A stretch of 64,000 nucleotides of DNA from Chrysogorgia sp. JL179-B06 (taxonomy: Eukaryota > Cnidaria > Anthozoa > Scleralcyonacea > Chrysogorgiidae), in NCBI GenBank assembly GCA_035772405.1, contig JAYKKM010000180.1, forward strand, positions 518,501-582,500, in the 5' to 3' direction. The translations under genes were made by a program, and so were the position numbers. Under the pieces are notes generated by a model. The model did not search any database, was not told the origin of the DNA, and saw nothing but the letters and a program-made list of their open reading frames with translations. Position 1 is the first letter of the stretch. Each line of letters begins with the position of its first letter. Below are positions 22,801 through 31,631 of the stretch, one piece after another.

Positions 22801-25281
22801 CATGCCACGATATCCTCGTAAACACCCTGGGCCATCCGTTTCGGTTGCAATTGCCTCGCGAATTCTCTCCTCATCTTCGGCAAAACGTTTTCGTTTTAAG
22901 CCATACTCTTGAAGTCTGTTGTGTAATGTTCTTGTACACATTTTGATTCCATGATGCTTTTCTAAAAACTGCAAAATGTTATCATACTGAAATCCTTTTC
23001 CAAAATAATAGCGTATCAAGCCCTCAGTTGTTTCCAAGGTATAACCACAGGAAGCACAGAAGTTTATACAGTTGTCTATATTTGTAATACATATCGGACA
23101 ATTCATCTTTTGCCTTGACTTAAAACCTTCAACATGCAGTTAAACGAGATATTCGTGGCCATGGACACTGGGGTGTTTAATTATATGTTTCCTGTTTAGC
23201 CATTTTTTTTGTTCTGACTTCGGCGTTGTGCACAGCTAATTTTGTGTTGTGCACAACTAATACTTCTGTATTGTGCACAGCTAATTTTGTGTTGTGCACA
23301 GCTAATACTTCTGTATTTTGCACAGCTAAGTTTGTGTAAGTTTGTGTTGTGCACAACTAATACTTCTGTATTGTGCACAGCTAATTTTGTGTTGTGCACA
23401 GCTAATTTTGTGTTGTGCACAACTAATACTTCTGTATTGTGCTCAGCTAATTTTGTGTTGTGCACAGCTAATTTTGTGTTGTGCACAGCTAATTTTGTGT
23501 TGTGCACAGCTAATTTTGTGTTGTGCACAGCTAATTTTGTGTTGTGCACAGCTAATTTTGTATTGTGCACAGCTAATTTTGTGTTGTGCACAGCTAATTT
23601 TGTGTTGTGCACAGCTAATTTTGTATTGTGCACAGCTAATTTTGTGTTGTGCACAGCTAATTTTGTATCGTGCATTGCCGATAGGGGCCACCGTAAATTA
23701 GTGATTAAATGCCCCAAAGCAGAGGGAGGATTTGTCCGAGGGAGGATTTGTGAAAGACCCAAGGGCGAACTTCCAGAAATCCTCCCGAGGCTTGAGAGGC
23801 ATTAAATCACTAATTTCCTGACATGTCATTTAGGGCCTGTTCATATGAGCCGGGATCCGCGCGTTCTTGTTATTTCATATTTAAAAAGACTTTGTGTTCA
23901 TATGGGAAGCGAGCCAGCCAGCCCGGCTAGGTGAGATCCCACCTTGAGCTAGGCGGGATCCCGGTGAAGTGGGATGAACATTTTCCATATGAACACAAAT
24001 TTGCCGGGCTGGCCCGGTGAACCGGGATGAATTAAGCATCGCGCGTGACTGGAGCTGAGTTTGTGAGGGAAGAGAATTGATTTCGTTGCAGTTCGGAAAT
24101 GATTGGAAACTTGATCACTTGCTTGATGGCTTCCAAAGCACGAATCTGAATATTAGGCGCTTGGTTTAAATCAACAACCTCGTGACGTCTTGCCCGTCTA
24201 TCTAAGTCATCTTCGTTTCGTTTTCTTCAACCTCTCCAGAAAATAGCTACGTTTTCGCAGATTTGTTTGATATACAGCATCATGTAATCGCTTTTCGTGG
24301 ATTTTAACTAGCAAATTAAACCAAGCCGTATAACTGAACAAAGATGGATAATAGAGATATTAATTGTAAGTGCGGACTTGTCCCAGATTTCTACAAAGCG
24401 CACTCCCGGGCCTAGAATGAAATTCCCATACGAAGCTGCCCGGCTCATATGAACAGGCCCTTAGAAGTTTTGACGTGAAACAATTGTTTAATGTTGAGTG
24501 AAGATGTAAAAGTGAATATTAATGTTTGCATGATTGTTGTCTTGATTATTTAATGCCGGCATTTCTTTGTTGTGTAAAAAAGTATTGTTTGCTCAATGCT
24601 CACGCAAAATTAGAAATTTGCCCAGTTAGAGGGCGAATTAGAGCGAAAACGTTACACCACAGGCGGAGAGGGAAGGGTGAGCATGCCATTTATCCTGGTC
24701 AGCGGCAAGCCATCGTCTTCTGGACGATCCTTTTATTAGTATTAAGGTAAGTAATTGGATTTTTACTTAGTTTTCCTGTGTCGCAGGGGTTAGGGTTAGA
24801 AAACCCATAGGGCGGGGGCGTTAGGGTTCGCATTTAAGTTGTTTTTGGGTTAGCATGTAGTTCTATGATGTATATCATATTATCATGATATAGGCATCTC
24901 TCGCGGATATTAAAAAAGATCGTCCAGAAGACGATTGCTTGCCGCTGACCGCGATAAATGGCATTCTCACCCTCCCTCTCCGCCCGTGGGTGTAACGTTT
25001 CCCGAACAAGAGGCAATCATGGTATTACAAACAATACAAATTATATTTCGTCGGTAAAAATGGTATTACAAACTAATACCATCACCTGTCGGGAAATTTA
25101 CACACTTTTTCTTTTTTACAGTGATAACAAACAACTGGTTGACACAATTAAACTTGATCTGCTCTCTGCTATTGCACCAACACCAAAGTCTCTCTATAAA
25201 ACTAGTGCAGCAGCACATCGTAACCATGCTTTCACTGGTCACAACTTTGACCCAGTTGATCCAAAATCTAAACGTATTTAG
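7808..25281 (+). CDS. EGF-repeat single-pass membrane receptor-like protein (7 exons)
   Basis: Exons 7808-9164, 10602-10946, 12599-12730, 12902-12972, 13115-13349, 14462-14678 and 25122-25281 sum to 2517 nt (838 residues); all introns are GT-AG with matching phases. The ATG follows an in-frame TAA at 7802. A signal peptide (MRLSISRCIYFGLLVSFSYG) is followed by three EGF repeats, a Cys- and sequon-containing region of about 160 residues that I do not recognise, eight more EGF repeats (11 in all), a region of about 110 residues, a membrane helix near 749-772 (LTVGLVFALVGLFTAAFIVF) and a basic-start tail of about 66 residues. EGF-boundary introns are phase 1, as is usual. It is probably a cell-surface adhesion or ligand-binding protein. 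No DSL, LNR or kinase domain is seen, so it is not Notch or Delta. Exon 7 is assigned by phase and lies 10.4 kb away. Confidence 0.75.
9314..9714. mobile_element. Harbinger-like MITE in intron 1 of the EGF gene
   Basis: The element at 9317-9711 begins GGCCAAGTAAAAAAAT and ends ATTTTTTTACTTGGCC, with inverted arms of about 34 bp. TTA stands on both sides (9314-9316, 9712-9714). A 3-bp TWA target duplication is typical of PIF/Harbinger. No transposase is encoded. Confidence 0.75.
11390..12010 (-). mobile_element. 5'-truncated LINE 3' fragment in intron 2 of the EGF gene
   Basis: The minus strand at 11807-12007 reads PLWITCGKLQKDKLQRLQS and then ILTWDTLQFR; further downstream LWNRLPPEAKKATTLHQFK appears. 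Both are LINE C-terminal motifs found after the RT domain. Only the last part of the element is present, in opposite orientation to the host gene. Confidence 0.75.
12158..12490. mobile_element. 325-bp fold-back MITE with TTAA ends
   Basis: Positions 12162-12486 are almost entirely an inverted repeat with arms of about 160 bp. It begins AGTGCATAATACGTCTG, ends in its complement, and is bounded on both sides by TTAA. TTAA duplications are typical of piggyBac-type elements. It lies in intron 2 of the EGF gene, 110 bp before exon 3. Confidence 0.8.
13902..14330 (+). repeat. AT-only tandem repeat, 17-bp unit
   Basis: The unit TTATAATAATTAATAAA is repeated with small changes, then grades into ATATAT and TAATAATTAA runs. 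It lies in intron 5 of the EGF gene, between exons ending at 13349 and starting at 14462. Confidence 0.85.
14970..15642. mobile_element. Non-autonomous element with CCCGGCGTGATTAAT ends
   Basis: Inverted ends ACCCGGCGTGATTAAT at 14970 and ATTAATCACGCCGGGT at 15642, with many ATCGAT motifs in both subterminal regions. No clear target duplication is seen. It has no coding sequence and lies in the last intron of the EGF gene. Confidence 0.6.
15732..16728. mobile_element. 979-bp MULE-like element with 9-bp TSD (long copy)
   Basis: The element at 15741-16719 begins CTGCCTCGTCCCCAGTCGC and ends GCCTGCGGAGGAGGCAG. It is flanked by TGAGCAGCT (15732-15740 and 16720-16728). Its ends match the 147-bp copy at 419-565 in reverse orientation. 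The interior is AT-rich with no transposase. Confidence 0.85.
16921..17143 (+). repeat. Left subterminal 21-bp repeat array
   Basis: About ten units of ACACAAAATTAGCTGTGCACA, each joined at the palindrome GTGCAC, with one 24-bp variant containing GAAGTATTAGTT. This is the mirror of the longer array at 23225-23672. Units are multiples of 3 nt and have no stops in two frames, which gives false ORFs. Such arrays are usually transposase binding sites. Confidence 0.9.
17193..19268 (+). CDS. Transposon-borne HECT-type E3 ubiquitin ligase with N-terminal zinc ribbon
   Basis: Single exon, 691 residues. The start chosen is the ATG before CAFCGHNLTESTVYCTKCG, a Cys4 zinc ribbon; the frame stays open upstream only through the repeat array. 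After a low-complexity stretch and a conserved-looking middle region (about 120-220), a HECT domain fills about 310-691: FIGEEGIDQGGLTRDFF near residue 360 matches the HECT N-lobe, and VSTCSLTLKFP near 653-663 is the C-lobe catalytic motif with Cys655, followed by GFGKA at the very end. HECT enzymes form a thioester with ubiquitin and pass it to a substrate. The N-lobe resembles the G2E3-like class. It is intact and lies within the transposon, convergent with the integrase. Its role in transposition is unknown. Confidence 0.88.
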   Translation: MYCAFCGHNLTESTVYCTKCGKGKVNSDNNDEIKNPPSAPTTSSGRGSGSAGFASASGKRCLSFESFYAKKSNDRLSHFKIKKTSGKKRSDEPRDTFINVGIMKNDKGEAKPMRGKTLPLKVNKDIEYDEFLEAALVKRVAYDRSFDRTLSWLLVYPDGKLARTLPGCNEHFTLRKYKEDIGKPYSRLTFFLCSLLSTGEESDKPDLTCDDFFYDDYEPIPIDMLEEILPGEVLDEFSCSNIDGTSCTNVSSTNHSSLQAIESLTSTHSMSNVMQVVDNNGGISSPTVIDDASLRDVLKSKLQTILSVKTSDRLKLVVRRRRIWSDTMEKLALFFCPNGSALPDEADVTFHPLNFFLDVKFIGEEGIDQGGLTRDFFSSVFEAGLTHVMQGNPEKEYFTLQHNCLALESKEYFFYGVLVGLALLHGCPGPRKWTPTLARYILKMDMEESSTDEVPDHEVRKKLCCLSKCESEEQLNELLLDFPERFDAGYAKGHVSLTEKHIFVTKIIRHFVISVCLEEIQQLVEGLNKVGVLSLLERFKDDAIKELIPSTDLLASAIMDFWCVEYSPEGSNKRVTEEDIVYNFSFFLDEVAQGKVNGIQVHDIESGQLVNSSISLHDVLQFLTGARYFCQSLSNASLEFDHEAANGRRVDVSTCSLTLKFPCNSRYTGSSKDFVKNFSEDIICSPGFGKA
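19487..19675. repeat. Short imperfect inverted repeat 3' of the HECT gene
   Basis: Left end AATAGACCACTTTCATAATGG and right end CCATTATGACAGAGGTCTATT-like are inverted copies, with a second inverted block TTATGTGCAT/ATGCACATAA. It is probably a MITE inserted in the large transposon; no clear target duplication. Confidence 0.5.
20535..20627. repeat. Near-perfect 36-bp hairpin with hammerhead-like core
   Basis: Arms 20535-20570 and 20592-20627 pair with one mismatch around a 21-nt centre. The right half reads CTGATGA, a short stem-loop, then GAAAC and GTC, the order of conserved blocks in hammerhead ribozymes. Such motifs are known in Penelope-like retroelements. Whether it can fold and cleave is not shown. 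Confidence 0.4.
20906..21241 (-). pseudogene. Tc1-like transposase N-terminal fragment
   Basis: The 111-residue frame begins MRKLSLYARKRVISLRSAG and continues with ISRSAICLFLLRYRMSGQLND and a GRRPKVTEE linker. This is the paired helix-turn-helix DNA-binding part of Tc1-like transposases with the GRPR-like linker. The DDE catalytic part is absent, so the element cannot move by itself. Confidence 0.8.
21900..23106 (-). pseudogene. DDE integrase/transposase of the large element, one frameshift
   Basis: The first frame (23106-22195) starts MNCPICITNIDNCINFCASCG, a Cys4 zinc ribbon, followed by a helix-turn-helix region (about 30-90) and an integrase core: HVDGHDKIKPFGF (first Asp), VQTDCGTENGVM (second Asp) and NQRIESWWSFF (Glu). 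The conserved C-terminal part (ECLWFCFSNLLQ and HWNTHVIRPSRHD) continues in another frame from about 22235 to 21900, so one frameshift separates them. Without it the protein would be about 400 residues. It would cut and join the transposon ends in the nucleus. The break may be a true mutation or an assembly error. Confidence 0.85.
23225..23672 (-). repeat. Right subterminal 21-bp repeat array
   Basis: About twenty units of TGTGCACAGCTAATTTTGTGT, in reverse orientation to the left array. Four units in the inner half carry the 24-bp form with AATACTTCTG. The outermost units are most uniform, and the inner ones are more mixed. This array is about twice as long as the left one. Confidence 0.9.
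23830..24463. mobile_element. Harbinger-like MITE, 628 bp
   Basis: The element at 23833-24460 begins GGGCCTGTTCATATGAGCCG and ends in its complement, with TTA on both sides (23830-23832, 24461-24463). Ends starting GGGCCTGTT and 3-bp TTA duplications fit PIF/Harbinger. No coding sequence. A second hairpin between 23695 and 23820 (ATTAGTGATTAAATGCC paired with GGCATTAAATCACTAAT) lies just outside. Confidence 0.8.
24644..25004. repeat. Fold-back element with ~90-bp arms
   Basis: The left arm (about 24644-24735) with CCATTTATCCTGGTCAGCGG is repeated inverted at about 24911-25004. The spacer holds short telomere-like repeats. It ends about 120 bp before the last exon of the EGF gene. Probably a MITE. 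Confidence 0.65.
25122..25281 (+). CDS. Putative last coding exon of the EGF-repeat gene
   Basis: Follows a strong acceptor (TTTTTCTTTTTTACAG). With one base to complete the phase-2 codon left by exon 6, it reads DNKQLVDTIKLDLLSAIAPT and ends PVDPKSKRI-stop, 52 residues with no membrane segment. The match of phase and the coding look support a cytoplasmic tail. If intron 6 is retained, exon 6 instead ends QKR-stop two codons later, giving a 14-residue tail. Confidence 0.6.
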
Positions 25282-25338
25282 ATGCTTTGTTTAACTTATA
25301 TACATTTTGTAAAATTATAATAATTATACAGTATACAG

Positions 25339-25970
25339 TATACAGTAGCGGGTGAGGCTATTCTGCACTCAGTTGATGTAGTGACGTCATACGAATAATT
25401 CACGAAGTTCGTCGGGAAATGCTCGGTCTATCTTCGCGTTGCGCGAAATGTAATATTCCCCGCGAATTTTAATTCAAAATGAATACGGTGCGTGAACTAA
25501 TTGTAAACAAGACTAAAAGATGTGGGAAAAGGGGCAATTATTTTGTTGGTTTTATCGATGTATTATGTCCCTCCCTACAGTGCGTGGCTACTCTGTGAAC
25601 TCGACGACTGTATAATAAACAGGTTTCTCCACCCATGACCCAGTTATGATTGAATCAAAATAATGAATCATGTGTATACAGTATACTATTTTCTATTTAC
25701 GTCTGAGTGACTGTGGTAGGCTCAGTAGCAGCGCTGCGCCACTAAAAACATTAAAACAACATATAAACAATCCAAGTATTATCAAAAAGAGAAAAAGTCC
25801 AAGTAATCAAAACATCGCCACTAGCACTCCTGAGAATATTGGAAGATGAAGAAAACTGCTTGATCTTCTGGCATGCAATTCAATTAACGGTGCCATATTT
25901 ACGAACATTTTCCGTCGATATGACGTCACTACATCAACTGAGTGCAGTATAGCCTCACCCATACAGTAGC
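25339..25970. mobile_element. MULE-like element, 612 bp, 10-bp TSD
   Basis: The element at 25349-25960 begins GGGTGAGGCTATTCTGCACT and ends in near complement, with inverted arms of about 42 bp. It is flanked by ATACAGTAGC (25339-25348, 25961-25970). A 9-11 bp duplication suggests a Mutator-like transposase acting in trans. No coding sequence. Confidence 0.8.
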
Positions 25971-26147
25971 ACAATTTGCATCACTGCTTAATTGTCATGC
26001 CAAGAGATATTTTCTGTTAAACGTTAACTTGCCATTTCCTCATATTGACTAGTTGGCTTAATGAAGTTAAACATTTCCTGTTTTGTATTTGATTGTTCAG
26101 AAATCCAGTCAAATACAAAGCAGGATATTGTTCAACAAACTTCATCA

Positions 26148-27510
26148 ACCAACATCAGTGGCGTAGAGTGTAGACAGACCTGGTACCAGTTCTAAAACGC
26201 TTCAAGTGTCAGTTATGGGTTACAACCTGGCTCGCGCAAATGCAGTCCCACGAGCATTTTGTCTTGCGTTAATTTACAAGTGTACTGAAATCCTAAGGGG
26301 AGGTGGTGTGAGAGACGGCTGACTAAAATCTAAAGGCGGGGGGTTATGGTTAGGAAAACTTTAAGCGGGGGTTAGGGTTAGGATTAGGGTTAAGATTAGG
26401 ATCTCTTAAATCAAATTCCAGATTGTAACCCAGTGACGCTTCGAAGCGCGATTCTAAAATGTAGAACTGAAACTGTTGAAAGGGGTGGCCCTGGCGTCAG
26501 CTATGAACATGAGACTCCAGTGACGTCAGCTATGAACATGAGCGTTGCCTAAAATTAATACGTTCGAGTTAGCGAGTTTCAGTGCCCGAAATGCATGGAC
26601 ACCCTCCTCCCTTTGAAATCCGGTCGTTGATGATGGCTTTTTACTGTCATGACGAAATAAGGAACAGAATACATACTACGATCAAATTTTTACCTATCGA
26701 TATTTTCACGTATTTATAAAGAGCTTCTAAATATTACTCAGTCGAAACCGTTTCGCGATTCCACGATGGCAAGTATTATTTTTCTGACTCCGAATCTGGA
26801 GTTGTTATGTCCTGACCAGCGTAACGAAGTGACGTCAGATTCTCAACGCGAAGACTCCACATGGCTAATTCTTCAAGTAAATCAAGGTCGTTTTTTCAAA
26901 TTCTTCGTCTGAAAGGCTGAACATGTCATCTACTTCTCGAAGAAAACAAGTAACCTCGACTGAAATTCAGGCGTAGCATTGAGAATCTGACGTCACAAAC
27001 AATATTACCTTTTGAAATTACGGGCTCACTTCGAACACATTTTTAGTAATGGTTGCCTATTATAGTAGTGATTTCAGAGCTCAAAATACATACTTCAAAA
27101 TACCATTTTTTAGTTTTTTTTTATATCGATGATCACTTTCGACCCTGAAATACTATTCTATGCTAAAGAAAATCGAAAAGACGGGGTGAATTTTCATCGT
27201 AGTGCCACTTTAAGGATAAAACAGATAAATTAAGCATGGTGTTTTTCTAGCTTATCCAATTATCTTTCAAAACTCAATTTGCCGTGATAAATGTTATATC
27301 TGAAGAAGTCAATGAGTATACGCGATGAGTTCAGTTTTATAAACTGATATTGAAATCTTGCATATTTTAGAAATGGCTTGATGCCCTATTTTCGGAAAAA
27401 TTATTCTCAAAAATAGCGTGGTGTTCGTGCATTTGTCACGAGAACACCGCCACTGCCATTAAATTCGGCGCGAGCATAACATTTGTTTTGGCTACGCCAC
27501 TGACCAACTT
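26148..27510. mobile_element. hAT-like non-autonomous element, 1347 bp
   Basis: The element at 26156-27502 begins CAGTGGCGTAG and ends CTACGCCACTG. The flanks ACCAACAT and ACCAACTT form an 8-bp duplication with one mismatch. CAGTGGCG-type ends and 8-bp duplications are typical of hAT. It contains telomere-like TTAGGG variants near 26345-26402 but no ORF of note. Confidence 0.7.
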
Positions 27511-27809
27511 GTCAATGATATGTGAGGAGATGAATTGCTTAACTTTTTCCAGAACACTTTGACAGTAAATGCACCTAGAGCATATTATATAAGCATTCTG
27601 CTTGAGCAATTATCATTGCTTAGAGATATGTACAGCATGTATATTTACTACACTATAATTTGTAATTAGAACCCCTACAACATATCACGGAGAAGCTAGC
27701 TGGCACACTATTTCTGTAAATAAGAGGCAAAAATAGATTAGTACGAAGCCAGAATTTGGCTAGCCTGCATGTGTACTGCAGCCTGAATACAACTCGTATA
27801 TCAGATATA

Positions 27810-28751
27810 CAAGCAGTCATAGACGGATTTTCTGGGGGGGTGCCACCCCCCCAAATATCAGTTTTCACCCCCCCAAACAAACTGTTCACCCCTCCAAAAA
27901 AAATTTTCAACCCCCCAATTTTCGGCATAATAACTAAATAGTCCACTCGAACGTGCAGAGTGTTGATGATAAAAAATAAATGTAACACTCTGAAACTAAT
28001 CGCTCCTGGTTTATTGGAGCAATATAAAGCTTTAAGGCAGACTTCGACCTTTGCCCTATGGTCATTTGGTCAATGAAAATCATGCGCGTTTTAAGTAACC
28101 CTCGACGTAACCCGTGGTTTAAGCCGTTTAACACATGTAAAATTTATGAATTTCAATTGCCAATAGATATTTTCGATTTTTCGCAGCCTCATGAAATTTC
28201 TCCTCTGAATAGAGATTTTTGCTAGCTTTTTATGCGGGATCGAATGATGTTGTACTCGCCTCACAATATAGCTGATAACCAAGAGAATTGAGACTGCATT
28301 TAAGATAAAGTAAAAAATGGACGAAAACTTGATTATTGATCTTAGAAACCTTTTGAAGGTCTTTAGAATTAGTATTCGAGTAGCGCGCCATAAATTGTAC
28401 TCGGATTCAAACAACAGTACAACACAATGATTTTATAAAAGTAAACCACTAAACCCGTATTTTGTGTTGGGTTTACACTTTACACTTTACAGGTTCATTT
28501 AATTTTAACTCTCTCAAATGCAAAAACTTCAAAAAAACTTAGTTTTTTGCGAGGCTAGAAATCTTGATTTTTTCAAATTTTTCCTGGGGTACTTTGTTTT
28601 CTACTCTCTAGCCTCCTTCTCGCGGCTCTACCCCTAGAGTCTAACTGTCTAGACCTCACCTTGGTTTGGTGACGCTTTGTGTTACCTCACCCCCCTAAAA
28701 TTTATGGCACCACCCCAGTAAAAAATATGAAAATCCGTCTATGCAAGCAGT
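27810..28751. mobile_element. hAT-like non-autonomous element, 926 bp
   Basis: The element at 27818-28743 begins CATAGACGGATTTTC and ends GAAAATCCGTCTATG, flanked by CAAGCAGT (27810-27817, 28744-28751). The left end holds several C-runs, each preceded by TTCA-like sequence. No coding sequence is supported. Confidence 0.8.
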
Positions 28752-28999
28752 ATTCAGACTGTACACATGCAGGATACAACTTTAATTGGTATAATCAATG
28801 AAACTCTTGATGCCGAAGATCTTTGGTGTAGCATACAAACTTTCCAGTCTGGCAGTGTAGTATATATTGATCATTAGTAATTACACCCACTTAGTAATAG
28901 GTTTTTGTATGTTTTATTTATATTGAAGAAAATAAATAAATGTTTTTTGAAATTACATGTTTAGCATAGTAATGAAATATTGCAGGTGATTCATTTTTT

Positions 29000-29268
29000 C
29001 AGAGCCGGATTAACGCAGGGACGCATGGGACGGCAGCTCCAGGCTGGCCCTGGAGAAAAATAGGGCCTTTTGTCACCAGACTTAAAAAATAAGGTCTTAG
29101 CGAGTAAGCGTACTTTCATAAAAGTCCTGTATCAATTGCAATTGTCGACAAATGTTTACAACACTGATCTATGAAGCACGAACAAAAGACAGCTTTATGT
29201 ATATATTATAACGATCGAAAACGATCTATGATAGGCGCTACATATCCTTAATCCGGCTCTGATTTTTT
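29000..29268. mobile_element. hAT-like MITE, 262 bp
   Basis: The element at 29000-29261 begins CAGAGCCGGATTAACG and ends TTAATCCGGCTCTG; ATTTTTT stands on both sides. The CAGAGCC end and a 7-8 bp duplication in T-rich sequence fit hAT. Confidence 0.7.
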
Positions 29269-29373
29269 CATTTTGATATTAATTTAGGAAATAAAATAAC
29301 ATAAAATAGCATAGTAACAACTATAGCGTTTACTGTAGTAAAAAAATTAATTACTTTTAAATAAAAGGTCTTT

Positions 29374-29794
29374 AACTCTTTCCTGTCCCAAAGTCGTCAA
29401 TCGAAAAACACGGCACACGGTAACGCAAGATTAAAAATTGAAATTCGACAAGCGCCAGGAACATGAGATCCACTCACACGCCAAGTTTGATTTGATTTCA
29501 TAAACAACTCTGCGATTGCTGGCATTTTGAGTTTTCAAGATGCTACGCGGGCGTGCAAGATGGGCTTTTCTAGAAAAATGGAAATTTTTCAACCTGATTT
29601 ATGATAATTAATGCTAATTTATATTAACATAATGTATTTTGTTCGGGAAATTTAAAAGCACAAGTAAAAGCCGGTTTATTGGGCTTTCAGAAAATGAATA
29701 GCTTTCGCAACAGTTATGGTTATTTCAGGAGATATCAATAGAACAAAGAGGTGGTTCAATTTTGGATGTTTTTCAGCCTGTCAGGAAAGAGTTA
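29374..29794. mobile_element. Element with TAACTCTTTCCTG inverted ends
   Basis: Starts TAACTCTTTCCTG at 29374 and ends CAGGAAAGAGTTA at 29794, a perfect 13-bp inverted pair. The target duplication cannot be set; if TA or TAA is the duplication it would be part of the ends. No ORF. Confidence 0.55.
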
Positions 29795-30122
29795 TCCCCG
29801 AATTTTACATATTTATTTTTTAATTTTTAATTTATTTTACTTCGCCTTGATTATGTAGTTTATATAGTGAAATTTACATTTATAAAGATCCTATATTCAT
29901 TGCAAGGCTTGTAAAACCGCAACAGCAATCGCCAATTACTGCGGTTCCATTACAACAATAATACAACAAAATTACTACAACAACGTTAATTATATCATGA
30001 TTGAGTCGGTTTTCTCCCCTCAGTCACACGAGCCCCCAGCCGGAACGGATTTAGTAGACGAGATCTCATCAGACAGATCACAAGCTACAAGTAGAGAGCG
30101 GAAATCCAGCTCTGGAAGGAGT

Positions 30123-31200
30123 CTAAAAACAACAACTATGAGTAATATTCAGACTACGGACAGAGTTACATTTAGTGGTTTTCCAGGTAGTACGTGGGTC
30201 TTCGGAGTCGTACGTAGATAGAACAGCAGAGTAGTAATATTTTTTAAGCTTGGCTTTGAAGGTTGATAAACTGGTAGCGGTTCGGGGTATTTCTTCAGGC
30301 AGCGCGTTCCATATTCTTGTTGCTCTTACCAAGTACGATCTGCCATATGTATATGTTCTGTAAGATCGCTCTTTGAAAGCGCTGTTGTCCGTTTTAGGTT
30401 GAGATCTTGTAGCTATACTAGGTTTGGGTTTTTTGGAACAATAGATGTATCAAAGTTTATAAGTCCATTGGTTGCTTTAAAGAAGAATATCATGTCTAAG
30501 TATTCATGCCAGTAGGATAGAGGAAGTACCTACAAGAATAGACTAATTGCGACAAACCTAATTTCACTTTGGAAGGGAAGACGAATGATATATTTCGTAG
30601 TGCGTCGTTGAACCCGTTCAATATTTTGATCAGCTCAATTGTCTGAGGGGCCCAAACTTGCGTCGCATATCCAAGATGAGGACGGACTATTGCCAGGTAG
30701 ATGGTACGTCTGGTGGTGATGGCGTTGACTCTTTGTAATTCTTCTCACGTACCCCAGGATGCTGTTGGCGTTTGCTGATTTTCCACGTCAGGTCAGAGGA
30801 TATCCATACTCCAAGGTCTCGTTCCTGCGTCGGCTGTTCGGTGTTGTCCATAGAGTATGGTATAATGCGATTCTTTTTCCTTGATATTGTCTTAACCTTG
30901 CACTTTGTCTGGTTAAATGCAAGGTTCGAAGACAATGACCAGCCATTAACGTTGTTCAAGTCCTGTTGCAGTAGATTGTTGTCCGCTTCTGTTGATATAC
31001 ACTTGAACAATTTTGTATCATCAGCAAAGGTCGCTATTGTAGTCGATGAGGATACTACATCGGGTAGGTCATTAACATACAGAAGGAAAAGCATTGGTCC
31101 AAGGATGGATCCCTGAGGCACGCCAGAAGTCACTGGTAAAGACGGAGATGTTGTTCCGAGTACTGTGACTTGTTGTCGAAAATTTGTGAGGTACGCTTAA
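30123..31200 (-). pseudogene. LINE RT catalytic region and C-terminus
   Basis: The frame at 30687-31133 contains GVPQGSILGPMLFLLYVNDL and TFADDTKLF, the RT active site with FADD. The frame at 30123-30332 gives the LINE C-terminal motif ATRIWNALPEEIPRTATSL. Frame breaks between them and in the linker mark it as dead. CR1/L2-like by motif appearance. Confidence 0.75.
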
Positions 31201-31631
31201 AACCAAGAGAGCAGGCTGCCATGGAATCCAAAGTGACAGAGTTTATTAAGGATCTTCTTGTGACTTACTTTGTCAAATGCTTTGGACATGTCGAGGTATA
31301 CGACATCGATCTGCTTAACTTTATCTAGGTGGAATTTCGTCTAGAGCCTGGATGAGTTGAGTTGTACATGATTTTCCTGGAATGAATCCGTGTTGACATT
31401 CATTGATAATATATATCAAATACTCTCTGATATGATTTAGTAGTAGTTTGGAAACAATGCATAACAGAGAAATTGGTCTATAATTTTTTTAATTTAACTA
31501 ATTATTTTTGTCCTTTTTTGTATACTGCGGATGAGTGGAAGTTAGCCAATGTTGTCCCGGGAATGACACCAAGTTGGAGTGATTTGTTGAATGGGCAACA
31601 TAGGGATGGTGCAATTTGATCCGCAGTTTCT

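Larger units (their letters stand above)
16897..23701. mobile_element. 6.8-kb DNA transposon carrying HECT ligase and DDE integrase (IS3EU-like)
   Basis: The element at 16903-23695 begins TACGGTGGCCCCTATCGG and ends in the exact complement; the inverted end runs on through TGCACGATACAAAATTAGC. The flanks carry AATTAG on both sides (16897-16902, 23696-23701), a 6-bp target duplication (an 8-bp reading AAATTAGT is also possible if the element starts at ACGG). Inside are a 21-bp repeat array at each end, a plus-strand HECT gene, a minus-strand DDE integrase gene and a nested Tc1-type element. TAY ends, 6-bp duplication and an IS3-like integrase agree with the eukaryotic superfamily called IS3EU, from memory. 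It sits in the last intron of the EGF gene. Confidence 0.88.

Noticed and set aside
23196..23805. Long ORFs on both strands (CAQLILCC..., HNTKLAV...)
   Set aside because: By-products of the right 21-bp repeat array.
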